From assembly GCF_000337375.1 (NCBI RefSeq), contig NZ_AOJG01000030.1:166350-230349 (forward strand): DNA of 64,000 nucleotides. The letters are read 5' to 3'. A program made the position numbers and the translations under genes. Source of the stretch: Halorubrum lipolyticum DSM 21995 (GTDB taxonomy: Archaea; Halobacteriota; Halobacteria; Halobacteriales; Haloferacaceae). Shown piece by piece: positions 17,302 through 26,609 of the stretch; the first letter of the stretch is position 1; the number at the start of each line of letters is the position of its first letter. Under the pieces are notes generated by a model. That model had not been told where the DNA came from, searched no databases, and worked only from the letters and a program-made list of their open reading frames with translations.

Positions 17302-19575
17302 TCACAGGGCGGCGTCGATAGCGGCGTTCGCGCGGTCGATCCCCGCGAGCGCTTTCGAGTCGATCGCCGCGACCGCGCCGTCGGTGTATCCCGCCCGGTC
17401 GTCGGTCACGAACGCGTCCCTGACCTCCCACAGCGACGAGATCGACGCGGAGAGCCGGTCGTCGGCCGCCCGCTCCGCGCCGCTCTCCGCGGCGTCGACC
17501 GCGCCGGCCGCCGCCTCTCGGGCGCGGGCGATCCCGTCGAGGACCGGGTCGATCGTGTCCCGCTCTCGCTCTCGGTCCCGCTCCTCGTCCGTACCGTTCT
17601 CGGGAACGTCCGCGGCATCGTCGTCGTCGTCGTCCGAGCGGAGCGCCGACGCGAGCGCGTACAGCTCGTCGAGTTCGCCGCGGAGCGTCCGCGCGAGCGC
17701 GGCCTTTCCGGTTCGGATCCCCTCGCGAACGGCCTCGCCGTTCTCGTCGAAGGAGTCCGGCGTCACTCGGTACGCCCCGCGTTTCCCCTCGCGGTCGACC
17801 ACCTCGACCGTGTATCGGCCATCGCGGTGGACCGCGACCGCGAACCGGTCCGTCTCGACCGGCTCGCCGTCGTAGACGACGCCGGCGTAGTCCTCGACGA
17901 CCCGGACGCGCTCGACCCCGTCCGTCTCGCGCGCGTCGCCGCGGATCCAGCCGGCGTCCTCGACGGCGACGGCCGCGAGTTCCCCGTCGCCGACTCGGAC
18001 GAGCCCCCCGTCGTGGGTGAACCGGGCCGCGATCGGGGCGAGACCCGGGCCGTTGGCGACGAGGTGGTGCGGGCCGGGCTCGACCCGGAGGTACTCGAAG
18101 ACCCCGCCGCGGGTGACCGTCGCGGTCGGGTCCTCGCTCGCGAGCCGGACCGCAAGCTCCGTCGAGAGCGGGACCAGCGACACGCTGGCGACGTCCGCAA
18201 CGGCGTCGGCGGCCCCGCTCGCGACCCCGTCGAGCGCGCCCGCGGTTCCGGCCCGGAGCTGTCGCAGGCGGCCGACGACGCGGTCCGCGAGCCCGTCGGG
18301 CTCCGCCCCGTCGATCCGGCGCCGGTGCGCGGGGTCGGTGACGTCCGAGAGGGGGTCCGCGAACCGCTCCTGTTCCCACGGGATCCCGACCGACGTGATG
18401 TGGCTCGCGAGCGCGTCCTCGACGAACCCGGGGATCGCGAACTCGAAGCTCAACTGCGGGCCGACGAAGTCGTCGATCTCGTCGCGAAGCGGCGCGAGCG
18501 GTTCGAGCGCGTAGGTCGCGTCCGCGTCGACGGCGCTGTCCGGATGGGCGATCACGAGCCCGGGCTCGCGCAGGGGAACCGCCTCGGGCGGGGCCGGGAG
18601 GCCGCGCCACGACCCGACGGTCACCCGCTCGTCGATCAGGTCCGTCCGCTCGATCGACAGCGACGGGTGCTCGTGGAGGGGCACGCCGTCGAGCTCCGGG
18701 AGGACGAACGGGAGCCGCGCCCCCTCGTCCCGGGGGAGCCCGTAGGCGAACGGCGCTCGGACCGCGGCCGAGACGTCGATGGCGTCGTTGGTCACGTCGG
18801 AGACGAGGTCGTCGATCGGGAGCCGCTCGAAGCTGGGCACGAGCCCGTTGACCTCGCTGGCGCTGGAGTGCGACCCGACCTCGGCGAGGATTCCGGGACG
18901 CGATCCCTCCGGGATCTCCGGGTCGAGGAACTCGTTGTTCGGGCTGGCGCGGGAGTGCGCGCTGGCCGAGAGCAGCAGCGGGTCGCCGCTCTCGCGGTCG
19001 ACGAACACCTGTAACAGCTCCCAGTCGTGCCAGTGGAAGTTGACGGTGAACTGGTCGAACGCCGAGTAGAGCCAGTACTGCACCGCGTCGACGCCGGGCG
19101 CCGCCTCGACGACGTTGTAGAACACGGTGGGCGCGGGCGGCGAGCCGGCCTCGCGGAACGCCGCCGAGTACTCGTCGAGCGCGGTGAACCCGTCGACGAC
19201 GGGACCGTTGTCGGTCTCGACGACGTACGGCCGCGGATCGGTCGGGTACCACTTCTCCAACGCGCCGAAGTACAGGTCGGGCGCGTACCGGTCGACCACC
19301 GCCGGGACCTCGTCGGGCGCGTCCGCGGGCGCCTCCTCCTCCCCAAGGTCGCTCGCGTCGTCGTCGTCCGGATCGCTCTCGTTCCCGATGTCCGGAGCGG
19401 GGTCCGGCCGCGAGACGTACCACGCGCCGGCGAGGCCGGTTCCCGCGAGGGCGGCGGCCCCCGCGTACCCGAGGGCGCGACGCCGATCGGGACTCTCCGG
19501 GGACCCGTCGCTGGGCGGGCGCTCGGCGCTCGGCTCCCCGTTCGTCGCTTCCGTTCGACCGTCGCGTTCGGTCAT
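17302..19575 (-). CDS. Large exported protein with a Vps62-like domain
   Basis: A 757-residue protein. The N-terminus has a possible Tat or membrane-anchor signal (DRRRALGYAGAAALAGTGLAG, positions ~31-50) followed by an Asp/Glu-rich linker. The middle (residues ~85-330) resembles the Vps62/DUF946-type fold of eukaryotic vacuolar and plant proteins: YAPDLYFGALEKWYPTD, VQYWLYSAFD and the FHWHDWELLQVFVD strand (bases ~18998-19045), then SASAHSRASPNN. The rest is Ala/Asp-rich, with a predicted helical C-terminus. It could act at the cell surface; no enzyme activity is evident. The start at 19575 is preferred over 19620. It is monocistronic and diverges from ggt. Confidence 0.55.
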   Translation of the reverse strand: MTERDGRTEATNGEPSAERPPSDGSPESPDRRRALGYAGAAALAGTGLAGAWYVSRPDPAPDIGNESDPDDDDASDLGEEEAPADAPDEVPAVVDRYAPDLYFGALEKWYPTDPRPYVVETDNGPVVDGFTALDEYSAAFREAGSPPAPTVFYNVVEAAPGVDAVQYWLYSAFDQFTVNFHWHDWELLQVFVDRESGDPLLLSASAHSRASPNNEFLDPEIPEGSRPGILAEVGSHSSASEVNGLVPSFERLPIDDLVSDVTNDAIDVSAAVRAPFAYGLPRDEGARLPFVLPELDGVPLHEHPSLSIERTDLIDERVTVGSWRGLPAPPEAVPLREPGLVIAHPDSAVDADATYALEPLAPLRDEIDDFVGPQLSFEFAIPGFVEDALASHITSVGIPWEQERFADPLSDVTDPAHRRRIDGAEPDGLADRVVGRLRQLRAGTAGALDGVASGAADAVADVASVSLVPLSTELAVRLASEDPTATVTRGGVFEYLRVEPGPHHLVANGPGLAPIAARFTHDGGLVRVGDGELAAVAVEDAGWIRGDARETDGVERVRVVEDYAGVVYDGEPVETDRFAVAVHRDGRYTVEVVDREGKRGAYRVTPDSFDENGEAVREGIRTGKAALARTLRGELDELYALASALRSDDDDDDAADVPENGTDEERDRERERDTIDPVLDGIARAREAAAGAVDAAESGAERAADDRLSASISSLWEVRDAFVTDDRAGYTDGAVAAIDSKALAGIDRANAAIDAAL

Positions 19576-19695
19576 CTGATCCCGTGATCTGAGGCGCCGC
19601 GATATGTTAACCGTTACCAATCCACGAGGAGCTCTCCGAATCCGACCGGAACCGTCCGGGGGGACGTTTAACCGGGTTCCGGCGAACGTGTGGTC

Positions 19696-21324
19696 ATGGA
19701 CCCAGACGTGGACCGGTTCGGTTCTCGGCGGTCGACGGTGTACGGACAGCGCGGCGTGGTCGCGACGAGCCAGCCGCTCGCGAGCGAGGCGGGGATCGAA
19801 GTGATGCGCGACGGCGGGAACGCGTTCGACGCCGCGGTGGCGACCGCCGCCGCCCTCAACGTCGTCGAGCCCACCTCGACGGGGCTCGGCGGCGACGTGT
19901 TCGCGTTATATCGCACCGCCGACGGCGAGGTCGGCGCCATGCGCGCCTGCGGCGGCGCGCCCGCCGACGCGACGGTCGAGAACGCCCGGGAGGCGCTCGC
20001 GGCCGACGACGGCGTCGACGAAGACGATCCGAGCGCGGTCGAGATGCCGATGACGGGCGCGCAGACGGTGACGGTCCCGGGGACCGCACGCGGGTGGGAG
20101 GAGACCGCCGAGCGGTTCGGCGAGTTCGGCCTCGACCGACTGCTGCGACCGGCGATCCGCTACGCGACGGAGGGGTACCCGGTCAGCGAGGTGATCGCGG
20201 ACGCGTGGACCCACGGCGAGGACCTGTTCGAGAGCGACCACGCGCGCGAGGCGTACCTCTTCGGCGGCGAGTCGCCCGCGGTCGGCCAGCGGGTGACGCT
20301 CCCGCGGCTCGGCGAGTCGCTGGCGCTGATCGCCGAGGAGGGCGCGGACGCCGTCTACGAGGGCGAGATCGCCGAGGCCATCGCCGCGGAGGTGCAGGCG
20401 GCGGGCGGGTTCATGACGGTCGACGACCTGGCGGACTTCGAGGTGGAGTGGCCGGAGCCGGTCTCGACGACGTACAACGGCGCGGAGGTGTACGAGCTCC
20501 CGCCGAACAACCAGGGGCTCATCGCGCTGGAGGCGCTCAACGTCGCGGCCGAGGTGGGCGCCGGCGAACACGACTACGACAGCCCGGAGCGCGTCCACTA
20601 CTTCGCGGAGGCGCTGAAGGTGGCGTTCCACGACGGTCACCGCTACATCACCGACCCGACCTACGAGGAGGTCCCGCCGCTCGCCTCCGCGGCGTGGGCG
20701 GAGCGCCGAGCGGCCGAGATCGGCGAGACGGCCAACCGCGACGTGAGCTTCGGCGTTCCCGACGCCAACGCGGAGGACGCCGACACCGTCCTGTTGACGG
20801 TCGCCGACGAGGAGGGGAACGTTGTCTCGTACATCAACTCGCGGTTCGCCGGGTTCGGCTCCGGGCTCGTCGCGGGCGAGACGGGGATCGCCCTCCAGAA
20901 CCGCGGCGCGTCGTTCTCGCTCGACCCCGACCACCCGAACCGCCTCGAACCGGGGAAGCGACCGTTCCACACCCTGATCCCCGGGCTCGTTCGGTTCGAC
21001 GAGGACGACTGGGCCGCCTTCGGCGTGATGGGCGGGTACATGCAGCCGCAGGGACACGTGCAGGTGGTCTCGAACCTCGTCGACTACGGGATGCCGCTCC
21101 AGCGCGCGCTCGACGAGCCCCGGTGGCGCTACCGCGAGAGCGGCGAACTGGCGCTCGAACCCCACGCCGACGGGCAGACCGCCGCGAAGCTGTCCCGGAG
21201 GGGCCACGACGTGTTGACCCTCCCGCCGGCCATGTTCGGCGGCGCCCAGATCGCTCGGTCGCGGGACGGCGTCCTCTCGGCGGCGACCGAACCGCGGAAG
21301 GACGGGAACGCACAGGGGTACTGA
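19696..21324 (+). CDS. ggt: Gamma-glutamyltransferase
   Basis: A 542-residue gamma-glutamyltranspeptidase-family Ntn hydrolase. The N-terminal GVVATSQPLASEAGIEVMRDGGNAFDAAVATAAALNVVEPTSTGLGGD region is classic GGT, and the TVADEEGNVVSYINSRFAGFGSGL region marks the small subunit. The predicted autocleavage site lies just before the Thr of DADTVLLTVAD (residue ~360), which would become the catalytic nucleophile. There is no signal peptide, so the enzyme is probably cytoplasmic; haloarchaea use gamma-glutamylcysteine, a likely substrate. GTG at 19690 is an alternative start two codons upstream. Confidence 0.92.
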   Translation: MDPDVDRFGSRRSTVYGQRGVVATSQPLASEAGIEVMRDGGNAFDAAVATAAALNVVEPTSTGLGGDVFALYRTADGEVGAMRACGGAPADATVENAREALAADDGVDEDDPSAVEMPMTGAQTVTVPGTARGWEETAERFGEFGLDRLLRPAIRYATEGYPVSEVIADAWTHGEDLFESDHAREAYLFGGESPAVGQRVTLPRLGESLALIAEEGADAVYEGEIAEAIAAEVQAAGGFMTVDDLADFEVEWPEPVSTTYNGAEVYELPPNNQGLIALEALNVAAEVGAGEHDYDSPERVHYFAEALKVAFHDGHRYITDPTYEEVPPLASAAWAERRAAEIGETANRDVSFGVPDANAEDADTVLLTVADEEGNVVSYINSRFAGFGSGLVAGETGIALQNRGASFSLDPDHPNRLEPGKRPFHTLIPGLVRFDEDDWAAFGVMGGYMQPQGHVQVVSNLVDYGMPLQRALDEPRWRYRESGELALEPHADGQTAAKLSRRGHDVLTLPPAMFGGAQIARSRDGVLSAATEPRKDGNAQGY

Positions 21325-21543
21325 GGCCCGGTCGGGCGGGGGACGATCCTCGCCTCGTCCGGCGACGAGACATGACGGATTTGTATAATGAACCCTGTTT
21401 CGAGCCGACGGCCGATCGGCGAAGACGCCGACAGCCGGCGTCTCGAACGGGGTGAGCGCCCCGGAGACGGAATCGCTCGACGTGCTGTGGTATTTGTGGG
21501 CGTGGATACACTTATAAACTCAGCTATGGTATGTCGTAACAGA

Positions 21544-22938
21544 ATGACGCGAAGGATACAGCGACGCGACGTACTCAAAGGCGCCGGAGTTGCCGGCATC
21601 GCGGCACTCGCCGGCTGCTCGACCGAGAGCGGTGACGGCGGCGACGGCTCGGACGGGAGCGACGGTTCGGACGGCTCCGACGGCTCCGACGGAAGCGACG
21701 GGAGCGACGGTTCGGACGGCTCCGACGGAAGCGACGCGCCCGACGCCGTGATGGTCGTCGGCTTCCCCGAGTCCGGTATCCAGCTGTTCCGCGACTTCTA
21801 CTCCGAGTTCGCCGACGACGTGCCCGACCTCGACATCGTCGTGCCCGACGGGCTGATCGACTCCGACCTCCCCGGCGAGGTCGACAACGACATGAACAAC
21901 GTCATCGGGACCGCGCCGTCCGCGGGCGGTCCGGGGGCGGAGTTCTTCGCCGGCCTGTACGAGGAGGAGTACGACACCGCGCCGGGCGTGTTCACCGCGC
22001 AGGCGTACGACGCGATGGCGGTCGAGATCCTCGCGGCGACCGCCGCGGCCGAGAACGACGGCGAGGCCATCCGCGACCGGATCCGCACCGTCGCGAACCC
22101 CGGCGGCGACGAGTTCGGCCCGGAGAACCTCCCCGAAGCGGTCGAGACCGTCGCCGGCGGCGACCCCGTCCACTACGTCGGGGCGTCGTCGAGCGTCAAC
22201 TTCGACGTCAACGGCGACATCGCCACCGCGGCGTACGACGTGCAGGACTTCCAGGACGGCGAGATCACCACGCTCGACACGCTGGAGTTCGGCAACGACC
22301 TCTCCGACGAGGACCTGGACGCGACGGCGGCGGACCCCGTCGGAATCGACGGCGAGTTCGAGGCGCAGATCGGCGTGCTGATGCCCGAGACCGGCGACCT
22401 CGGCTCTCTCGGCGGTCCGATCCGCGACGGTGCGCTCCTCGCCGCGACCCAGGTCAACGACGCCGGCCTGAACGTCACCGTCAACACCCGCGTCGAGGAC
22501 ACGCAGACCGACCCGCAGGCGGGTATCTCGGGCGCGAACGCGCTCGTCGACGCCGGCTACGGCGCCGTCGTCGGGCCGGCCGCCTCGAACGTGAACCTCC
22601 AGGTGGCCGACCAGGTGTTCATCCCCAACGGCGTCGTCGGCATCTCGCCGTCCTCGACGAGCCCGGACGTGACCGACCTGGACGACAACGGGTACGTCTT
22701 CCGGACCGCGCCGTCCGACCTCCTGCAGGGCCCGGCGATGGCCGAGCTCGCGCGCGGCGACACGGTCGGCGCCGAGTCCTCGGGGACGCTGTACCTCAAC
22801 GACGCCTACGGCCAGTCGCTCGAGGAGCAGTACGTGGCCGCGTTCGAAGAGAACGGCGGAACGATCGATGAGCGCGTCTCCTTCGAGCCGGCGCAGGCGA
22901 CGTACACCAGCCAGTGGTCGAGCGTGCTGAACCAGTAG
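21544..22938 (+). CDS. LivK-type ABC substrate-binding lipoprotein with apparently permuted halves
   Basis: A 464-residue exported lipoprotein: Tat-type signal (RRDVLKGAGVAGIAALAGC, lipid-Cys C25), a GSD-repeat linker (~35-64), then a Peripla_BP_6 fold in unusual order. Residues ~66-256 contain what is normally the C-terminal half (AVMVVGFPESGIQLFRDFYS ... TAQAYDAMAVEILAATAAAE), and residues ~276-464 the normal N-terminal half (IGVLMPETGDLGSLGGPIRDG ... VVGPAASNVN ... YTSQWSSVLNQ). The normal protein runs VLN directly into PDAVMVVGF; here that join is split to the two ends. Together the halves make one complete domain set. A branched-chain amino-acid or similar ligand is expected, with transport by the convergent livHMGF genes. 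The start at 21544 is set by the signal peptide. Confidence 0.85.
   Translation: MTRRIQRRDVLKGAGVAGIAALAGCSTESGDGGDGSDGSDGSDGSDGSDGSDGSDGSDGSDGSDAPDAVMVVGFPESGIQLFRDFYSEFADDVPDLDIVVPDGLIDSDLPGEVDNDMNNVIGTAPSAGGPGAEFFAGLYEEEYDTAPGVFTAQAYDAMAVEILAATAAAENDGEAIRDRIRTVANPGGDEFGPENLPEAVETVAGGDPVHYVGASSSVNFDVNGDIATAAYDVQDFQDGEITTLDTLEFGNDLSDEDLDATAADPVGIDGEFEAQIGVLMPETGDLGSLGGPIRDGALLAATQVNDAGLNVTVNTRVEDTQTDPQAGISGANALVDAGYGAVVGPAASNVNLQVADQVFIPNGVVGISPSSTSPDVTDLDDNGYVFRTAPSDLLQGPAMAELARGDTVGAESSGTLYLNDAYGQSLEEQYVAAFEENGGTIDERVSFEPAQATYTSQWSSVLNQ
21640..21735 (+). repeat. GSD-encoding low-complexity tract in the livK linker
   Basis: About 30 codons alternating Gly/Ser/Asp (units like GACGGCTCC and GACGGAAGC). 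A flexible acidic spacer between lipid anchor and binding domain, prone to length variation. Confidence 0.85.
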
Positions 22939-22959
22939 GCGAGTAGGCGGTTCGGTCCG

Positions 22960-22972
22960 TTTTCCGATTTTT
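22960..22972 (+). terminator. T-rich terminator candidate after livK
   Basis: TTTTCCGATTTTT, 21 bp after the livK stop. Oligo-T tracts terminate archaeal transcription; there is no strong hairpin. Confidence 0.4.
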
Positions 22973-23011
22973 GCGCGATACCGGGCGTAGGTATAGCGCG
23001 TCGCGAGTGAG

Positions 23012-23428
23012 ACCGTTTATAAGCGAACGAGTGGTGTCGCTGTTGGCTGTTTATTTGTGATCGACGTGGCGGTGAAGACCTCCAAAGCCCCAGTCGGCGA
23101 GGCGGGCGCACGCTCGCTGCGCTCCTCACTCGGTCGCTCACTTCGTTCGCTCCTTCATTGCGGTGCTTCCGTCGCCTGCGCCCGCCTCGCCGACTGCCCC
23201 TTTGAGTCCCGCCCCGCTCCGCACAGCACCGCACCTCACGCCTCCCCAGCCTCGTCGGTCGCCGTCGCTTCGCTCGGGCGACCGACTCCCTCGCGCGGCG
23301 CCGCTCGCGGGCCTCCGGCCCGCTCCCGGGCGCGCGCCGACCGCTTCGTTCATTTATAAACGATTGGCGCTGTGGCTCACGCCTATTTAAATAGCTTATC
23401 GCCACCGCCGATCTGCAACACCCACTCC
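23012..23428 (+). repeat. Structured intergenic repeat element, copy 2
   Basis: Homologous to 400-795. AT boxes at both ends (23014-23020, 23049-23055; 23351-23358, 23384-23392). A perfect 20-bp inverted repeat (23091-23110 with 23177-23196) closes a ~66-nt loop; outside it come a CCC/CCC internal loop and a 5-bp stem CAAAG/CTTTG (23083-23087/23200-23204), which is TAAAG/CTTTA in copy 1. The hairpin 23254-23263/23277-23286 has a 13-nt loop and a G-C pair where copy 1 has A-T. The hairpin 23307-23313/23317-23323 (GCGGGCC/GGCCCGC) is also in copy 3. It lies between the convergent livK and livF genes and has no conserved ORF. Confidence 0.85.
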
Positions 23429-23516
23429 CATACTCGATCGAGAGACACGGGTCAGCGATCCGCCGTTTCGGAACCGCCTCTGAAGGGGAGCGATACCACC
23501 GGAGACGGTGAGCCGA

Positions 23517-24392
23517 CTACCCGCCGAGGAAGTCCTTCCGCACGTCCTCGTCGCCGAGCAGCACCTCCCCGCGGTCGGTGTAGCGGTTCTCGCCGTTGAC
23601 GAGGACGTAGCCGCGGTCGCAGCGGCGCAGCGCCTCCTTCGCGTTCTGCTCGACCATGAGCACCGCCGTCCCCGAGTCGTTGATCCGGTCGATCCGGTCG
23701 AACATGTCGGCCACCAGGTCGGGCGCGAGCCCCGCGGAGGGCTCGTCGAGCAACAGCAGGTCGGGGTCGAGCATGAGCGCGCGCCCCATCGCGACCATCT
23801 GCCGCTGGCCGCCGGAGAGCGTCCCGGCCTTCTGCTCTTTCCGCTCCCGGAGGATCGGGAAGCGGTCGTAGATCTCCTCGATCTGGTCCTCGGGGACGCT
23901 GTCGAGGATGTACGCGCCCATCTCGAGGTTCTCGCGCACGCTCAGTCCCGGGAACACGTTGTCGTTCTGCGGGACGAACCCGATCCCCTCGCGGATGATC
24001 TGCTCTGGCGCGAGCCCGTGGATCGACTCGCCCTCGAACTCGACGACGCCGTCCATGTACGTCGTGAGCCCGAAGACGGTCTTCATCACCGTCGACTTGC
24101 CGGCCCCGTTCGGACCGACGATGGTGACGTACTCCCCGTCGGCGACGTCGAGGTCGATGTCCGAGAGGATCTGGAGGTCGCCGTAGCCGGCGTCGAGGTC
24201 GCGGAGCCGAAGGATCGCGTCGCCGTCGAGCGTGTGGGTCGTTCCCGCGGCGGCGGGCGTCTCACCGGTGTCGGCTGCTGGCGTCTCGTCGGCTGCTGGC
24301 GTCTCGTCGCCCTCGGCGCTCGGCGAATCGTCGGCGTCGACGGGGTCGTCTCCGGCGGTTTCGTCGGTGGCTTCCGCCTCGTCGGCGCTCAT
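23517..24392 (-). CDS. livF: Branched-chain amino acid ABC transporter ATP-binding protein LivF
   Basis: A 291-residue ABC ATPase. A ~58-residue acidic, Ala/Thr/Pro extension precedes the domain. Walker A GPNGAGKST (from residue 93), signature LSGGQRQMVAMGRAL and Walker B LLLLDEPSAGL are intact; the LivF-type end DRGYVLVNGENRYTDRGEVLLGD is present. It is the last gene of the livHMGF operon on the minus strand and its ATG overlaps the livG stop by 4 bp. It powers uptake together with LivG; the substrate is delivered by a LivK-type binding protein such as the convergent one. Confidence 0.94.
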   Translation of the reverse strand: MSADEAEATDETAGDDPVDADDSPSAEGDETPAADETPAADTGETPAAAGTTHTLDGDAILRLRDLDAGYGDLQILSDIDLDVADGEYVTIVGPNGAGKSTVMKTVFGLTTYMDGVVEFEGESIHGLAPEQIIREGIGFVPQNDNVFPGLSVRENLEMGAYILDSVPEDQIEEIYDRFPILRERKEQKAGTLSGGQRQMVAMGRALMLDPDLLLLDEPSAGLAPDLVADMFDRIDRINDSGTAVLMVEQNAKEALRRCDRGYVLVNGENRYTDRGEVLLGDEDVRKDFLGG

Positions 24393-25291
24393 ATGTCCTC
24401 CCCCAGGTAGGCCTCGATGACCTGCTCGTTGTTCCGTATCTCGTCGCCGGTGCCTTCGGCGAGAACGCTGCCCTGGTGCATGACGATGACGTGTTCGCAG
24501 TTGTTCATGATGACGTCCATGTCGTGTTCGACGAGGAGGAAGGTGTAGCCGTCCTCGCGCAGCCGGTGGATCCGGTCGAGGAGCTTCTCCTCGAGCGTGG
24601 GGTTGACCCCCGCGAGCGGCTCGTCGAGAAGCACTACCTCGGGGTCGGTCATGAGCGCCCGCGCCATCTCGAGGAGCTTCCGCTGCCCCCCGGAGAGATT
24701 GCCGGCGTGTTCGGTCGCGAGGTGGTCGATCTCGAAGAAGTCGAGGGTCTCCCAGGCGCGCTCGCGGATCTCCGTCTCCTGTTCGACGACCGCCCCCCGG
24801 AGCCCCGGCGTGACCGACCGGATCGCCGACTCGCCGATCTGGCCCTTCGGCGCGAGCATCAGGTTCTCCAAGACGGTCATCTCCTCCAACTCGCGGGCGA
24901 TCTGGAAGGTCCGCACGAGCCCCTTCCGCGCCATCCGGAACGGTTCGAGCCCGGTGACGTCTTCGCCCTTGAAGTACACCTTCCCCGCCGTCGGCTCGTG
25001 GACGCCGGTGATGCAGTTGAACGTGGTCGACTTCCCGGCGCCGTTCGGGCCGATCAGCCCCGTCAGCGACCCCTGTTCGACCTCGAAGGAGGCGCCGTCA
25101 ACGGCGGTGACGCCGCCGAAGCGCTTGACGAGCCCCTCGACACGGAGCGGCGGCGCCCCGGCGGGGACGTGCTTCGCCGCCTCCTCAACGGCGCTGTCGT
25201 TCGCCTCGGGCTCGTCGGTCGGCGGCCCCGTCGCGTCCGCCCCGTCGGCCGCGTCGGCGACGTCGGACGCGTCCGGAATGTCGCTACTCAT
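24389..25291 (-). CDS. livG: Branched-chain amino acid ABC transporter ATP-binding protein LivG
   Basis: A 300-residue ABC ATPase with a ~45-residue acidic N-terminal extension. Walker A GPNGAGKST at residues 81-89, signature LSGGQRKLLEMARAL, Walker B VVLLDEPLAGVNPTLEEKLLDRI, and the LivG-specific TFQIARELEEMTVLENLMLAPKGQ loop are visible. The ATG at 25289-25291 lies within the last codons of livM (8-bp overlap), so I start here and not at 25300. It partners LivF to drive the permease LivH-LivM. Confidence 0.94.
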   Translation of the reverse strand: MSSDIPDASDVADAADGADATGPPTDEPEANDSAVEEAAKHVPAGAPPLRVEGLVKRFGGVTAVDGASFEVEQGSLTGLIGPNGAGKSTTFNCITGVHEPTAGKVYFKGEDVTGLEPFRMARKGLVRTFQIARELEEMTVLENLMLAPKGQIGESAIRSVTPGLRGAVVEQETEIRERAWETLDFFEIDHLATEHAGNLSGGQRKLLEMARALMTDPEVVLLDEPLAGVNPTLEEKLLDRIHRLREDGYTFLLVEHDMDVIMNNCEHVIVMHQGSVLAEGTGDEIRNNEQVIEAYLGEDI

Positions 25292-26609
25292 CGGTCTCAC
25301 CCCCGCTGGGGCGCTCGGAGAGGTCGACGGCCGCGGCCGTCTCGATCCGGTCGCCGAGGATGCCGTCGGGCCGCCGGTGCATGATGAACACCAGGATGAG
25401 CCCGAGGAAGACGAACTGCAGCGGCGCGATGTTGTCCGTCGCGAACGCGAGGAACGCGGTTGGGTCGAGCGTGACGAGCGCGTCCGCGAACGACGGCGGC
25501 GTCTCGGCGTCGATGACGTCGCGCAGCGACGCCCCGACGCGGCGCGGCCCCTCGAACAGCACCGTCGCGAAGACGATGCCGCCGAGGACCGCGCCGGCGT
25601 TCGACCCGGAGCCGCCGATGATGACGGCGATGAAGACGTAGAAGGTCAGAACGGGCATGAACTGCGGCGTCGGCGAGACGTTGCCCTGACTGCCGAACCA
25701 GAGGATCCCGGCGAGCCCCATCAGCGCGCAGCCGATGACGAACACCTTGATCTTGATCAGGTCCACGTTCTTCCCGAGCGAGTCGGCGACGAGCTCGTCC
25801 TCCCGGATCGCCTTGAGCGTCCGACCGAACGGCGACCGGCCGAGCCGCTCGAGCAGGACGAAAAAGCCGATCACGAAGCCGGCGAGCACCGCGATGTACG
25901 CCCAGTCGATGAGGATCGTGTTGGCGATCCCGAGCCCGCTCTCGCCGACGGTGCCGAAGACGAGGTCGCCGAGGGCCGTCGGCGTCCCGGCCTGCCCGTC
26001 GACGAGGAACAGGTCGCGGACCGGGTTCCGCGGCATCCCCATGCCGCTGCCGCCCCCGGTGCCGGCGCCGATCGTCTCGCGGAGGAAGTTGTCGAACGCG
26101 CTCGACTGGAGGATCAGCCGGATGATCTCCGAGATGCCGAGCGTGACGATCGCGAGGTAGTCGGCCTTGAGCCGCAGCGCCGGCAGCGCCGCGAGCAGCC
26201 CGACGACCGCGGCCACGAGCATCCCGGCGACGATGCCGACCGGGAGCGGGAGGCCGAATCCGGGCGGACCGAACGCCGGGTCGGGCGACCGGACGACGAT
26301 CCCCATCGTGTAGACGCCGAGCGCCATGAACCCGGCGACGCCGATGTTGAAGAGCCCGGCGTACCCCCACTGGAGGTTCAACGCGAGCGCGGCGAGCGCG
26401 TACACGAGCCCGAGGAACGTCAGCGTCCGCATCAGCCCGACGACGCTGTTGAGCCCGTCGGTGAAGGTGAGCAACGCCGCGACGAGGTAGACCGCGAGCA
26501 GCGTCCCGAGCACGAGCCCGAGGTCGCTGCGGCGCGCGGCGTCGATCAGGGCGGCGGTCGCGCTCTCCGGCGCCTCCGTCTCGGAGGAGCGAGCTGAGTC
26601 GTCGCTCAT
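25284..26609 (-). CDS. livM: Branched-chain amino acid ABC transporter permease LivM
   Basis: A 441-residue polytopic permease with about ten transmembrane helices. LivM family marks: WGYAGLFNIGVAGFMALGVYTMGI and the EAA-like loop RSPFGRTLKAIREDELVADSLGKNVDLIKIKVFVIG. The N-terminal ~30 residues are polar and acidic. The start at 26609 overlaps the livH stop (ATGA), so the much longer upstream frame is not used. A large extracytoplasmic insert between helices contains a Gly/Met stretch (GAGTGGGSGMGMPRNPVRD). It forms the membrane channel with LivH. Confidence 0.93.
   Translation of the reverse strand: MSDDSARSSETEAPESATAALIDAARRSDLGLVLGTLLAVYLVAALLTFTDGLNSVVGLMRTLTFLGLVYALAALALNLQWGYAGLFNIGVAGFMALGVYTMGIVVRSPDPAFGPPGFGLPLPVGIVAGMLVAAVVGLLAALPALRLKADYLAIVTLGISEIIRLILQSSAFDNFLRETIGAGTGGGSGMGMPRNPVRDLFLVDGQAGTPTALGDLVFGTVGESGLGIANTILIDWAYIAVLAGFVIGFFVLLERLGRSPFGRTLKAIREDELVADSLGKNVDLIKIKVFVIGCALMGLAGILWFGSQGNVSPTPQFMPVLTFYVFIAVIIGGSGSNAGAVLGGIVFATVLFEGPRRVGASLRDVIDAETPPSFADALVTLDPTAFLAFATDNIAPLQFVFLGLILVFIMHRRPDGILGDRIETAAAVDLSERPSGGETDE

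Noticed and set aside
17173..19014. Plus-strand 613-codon ORF opposite the Vps62-like gene
   Set aside because: Composition is Arg/Val/Asp-rich antisense shadow of the minus-strand gene, which has the signal-like N-terminus and coherent motifs.
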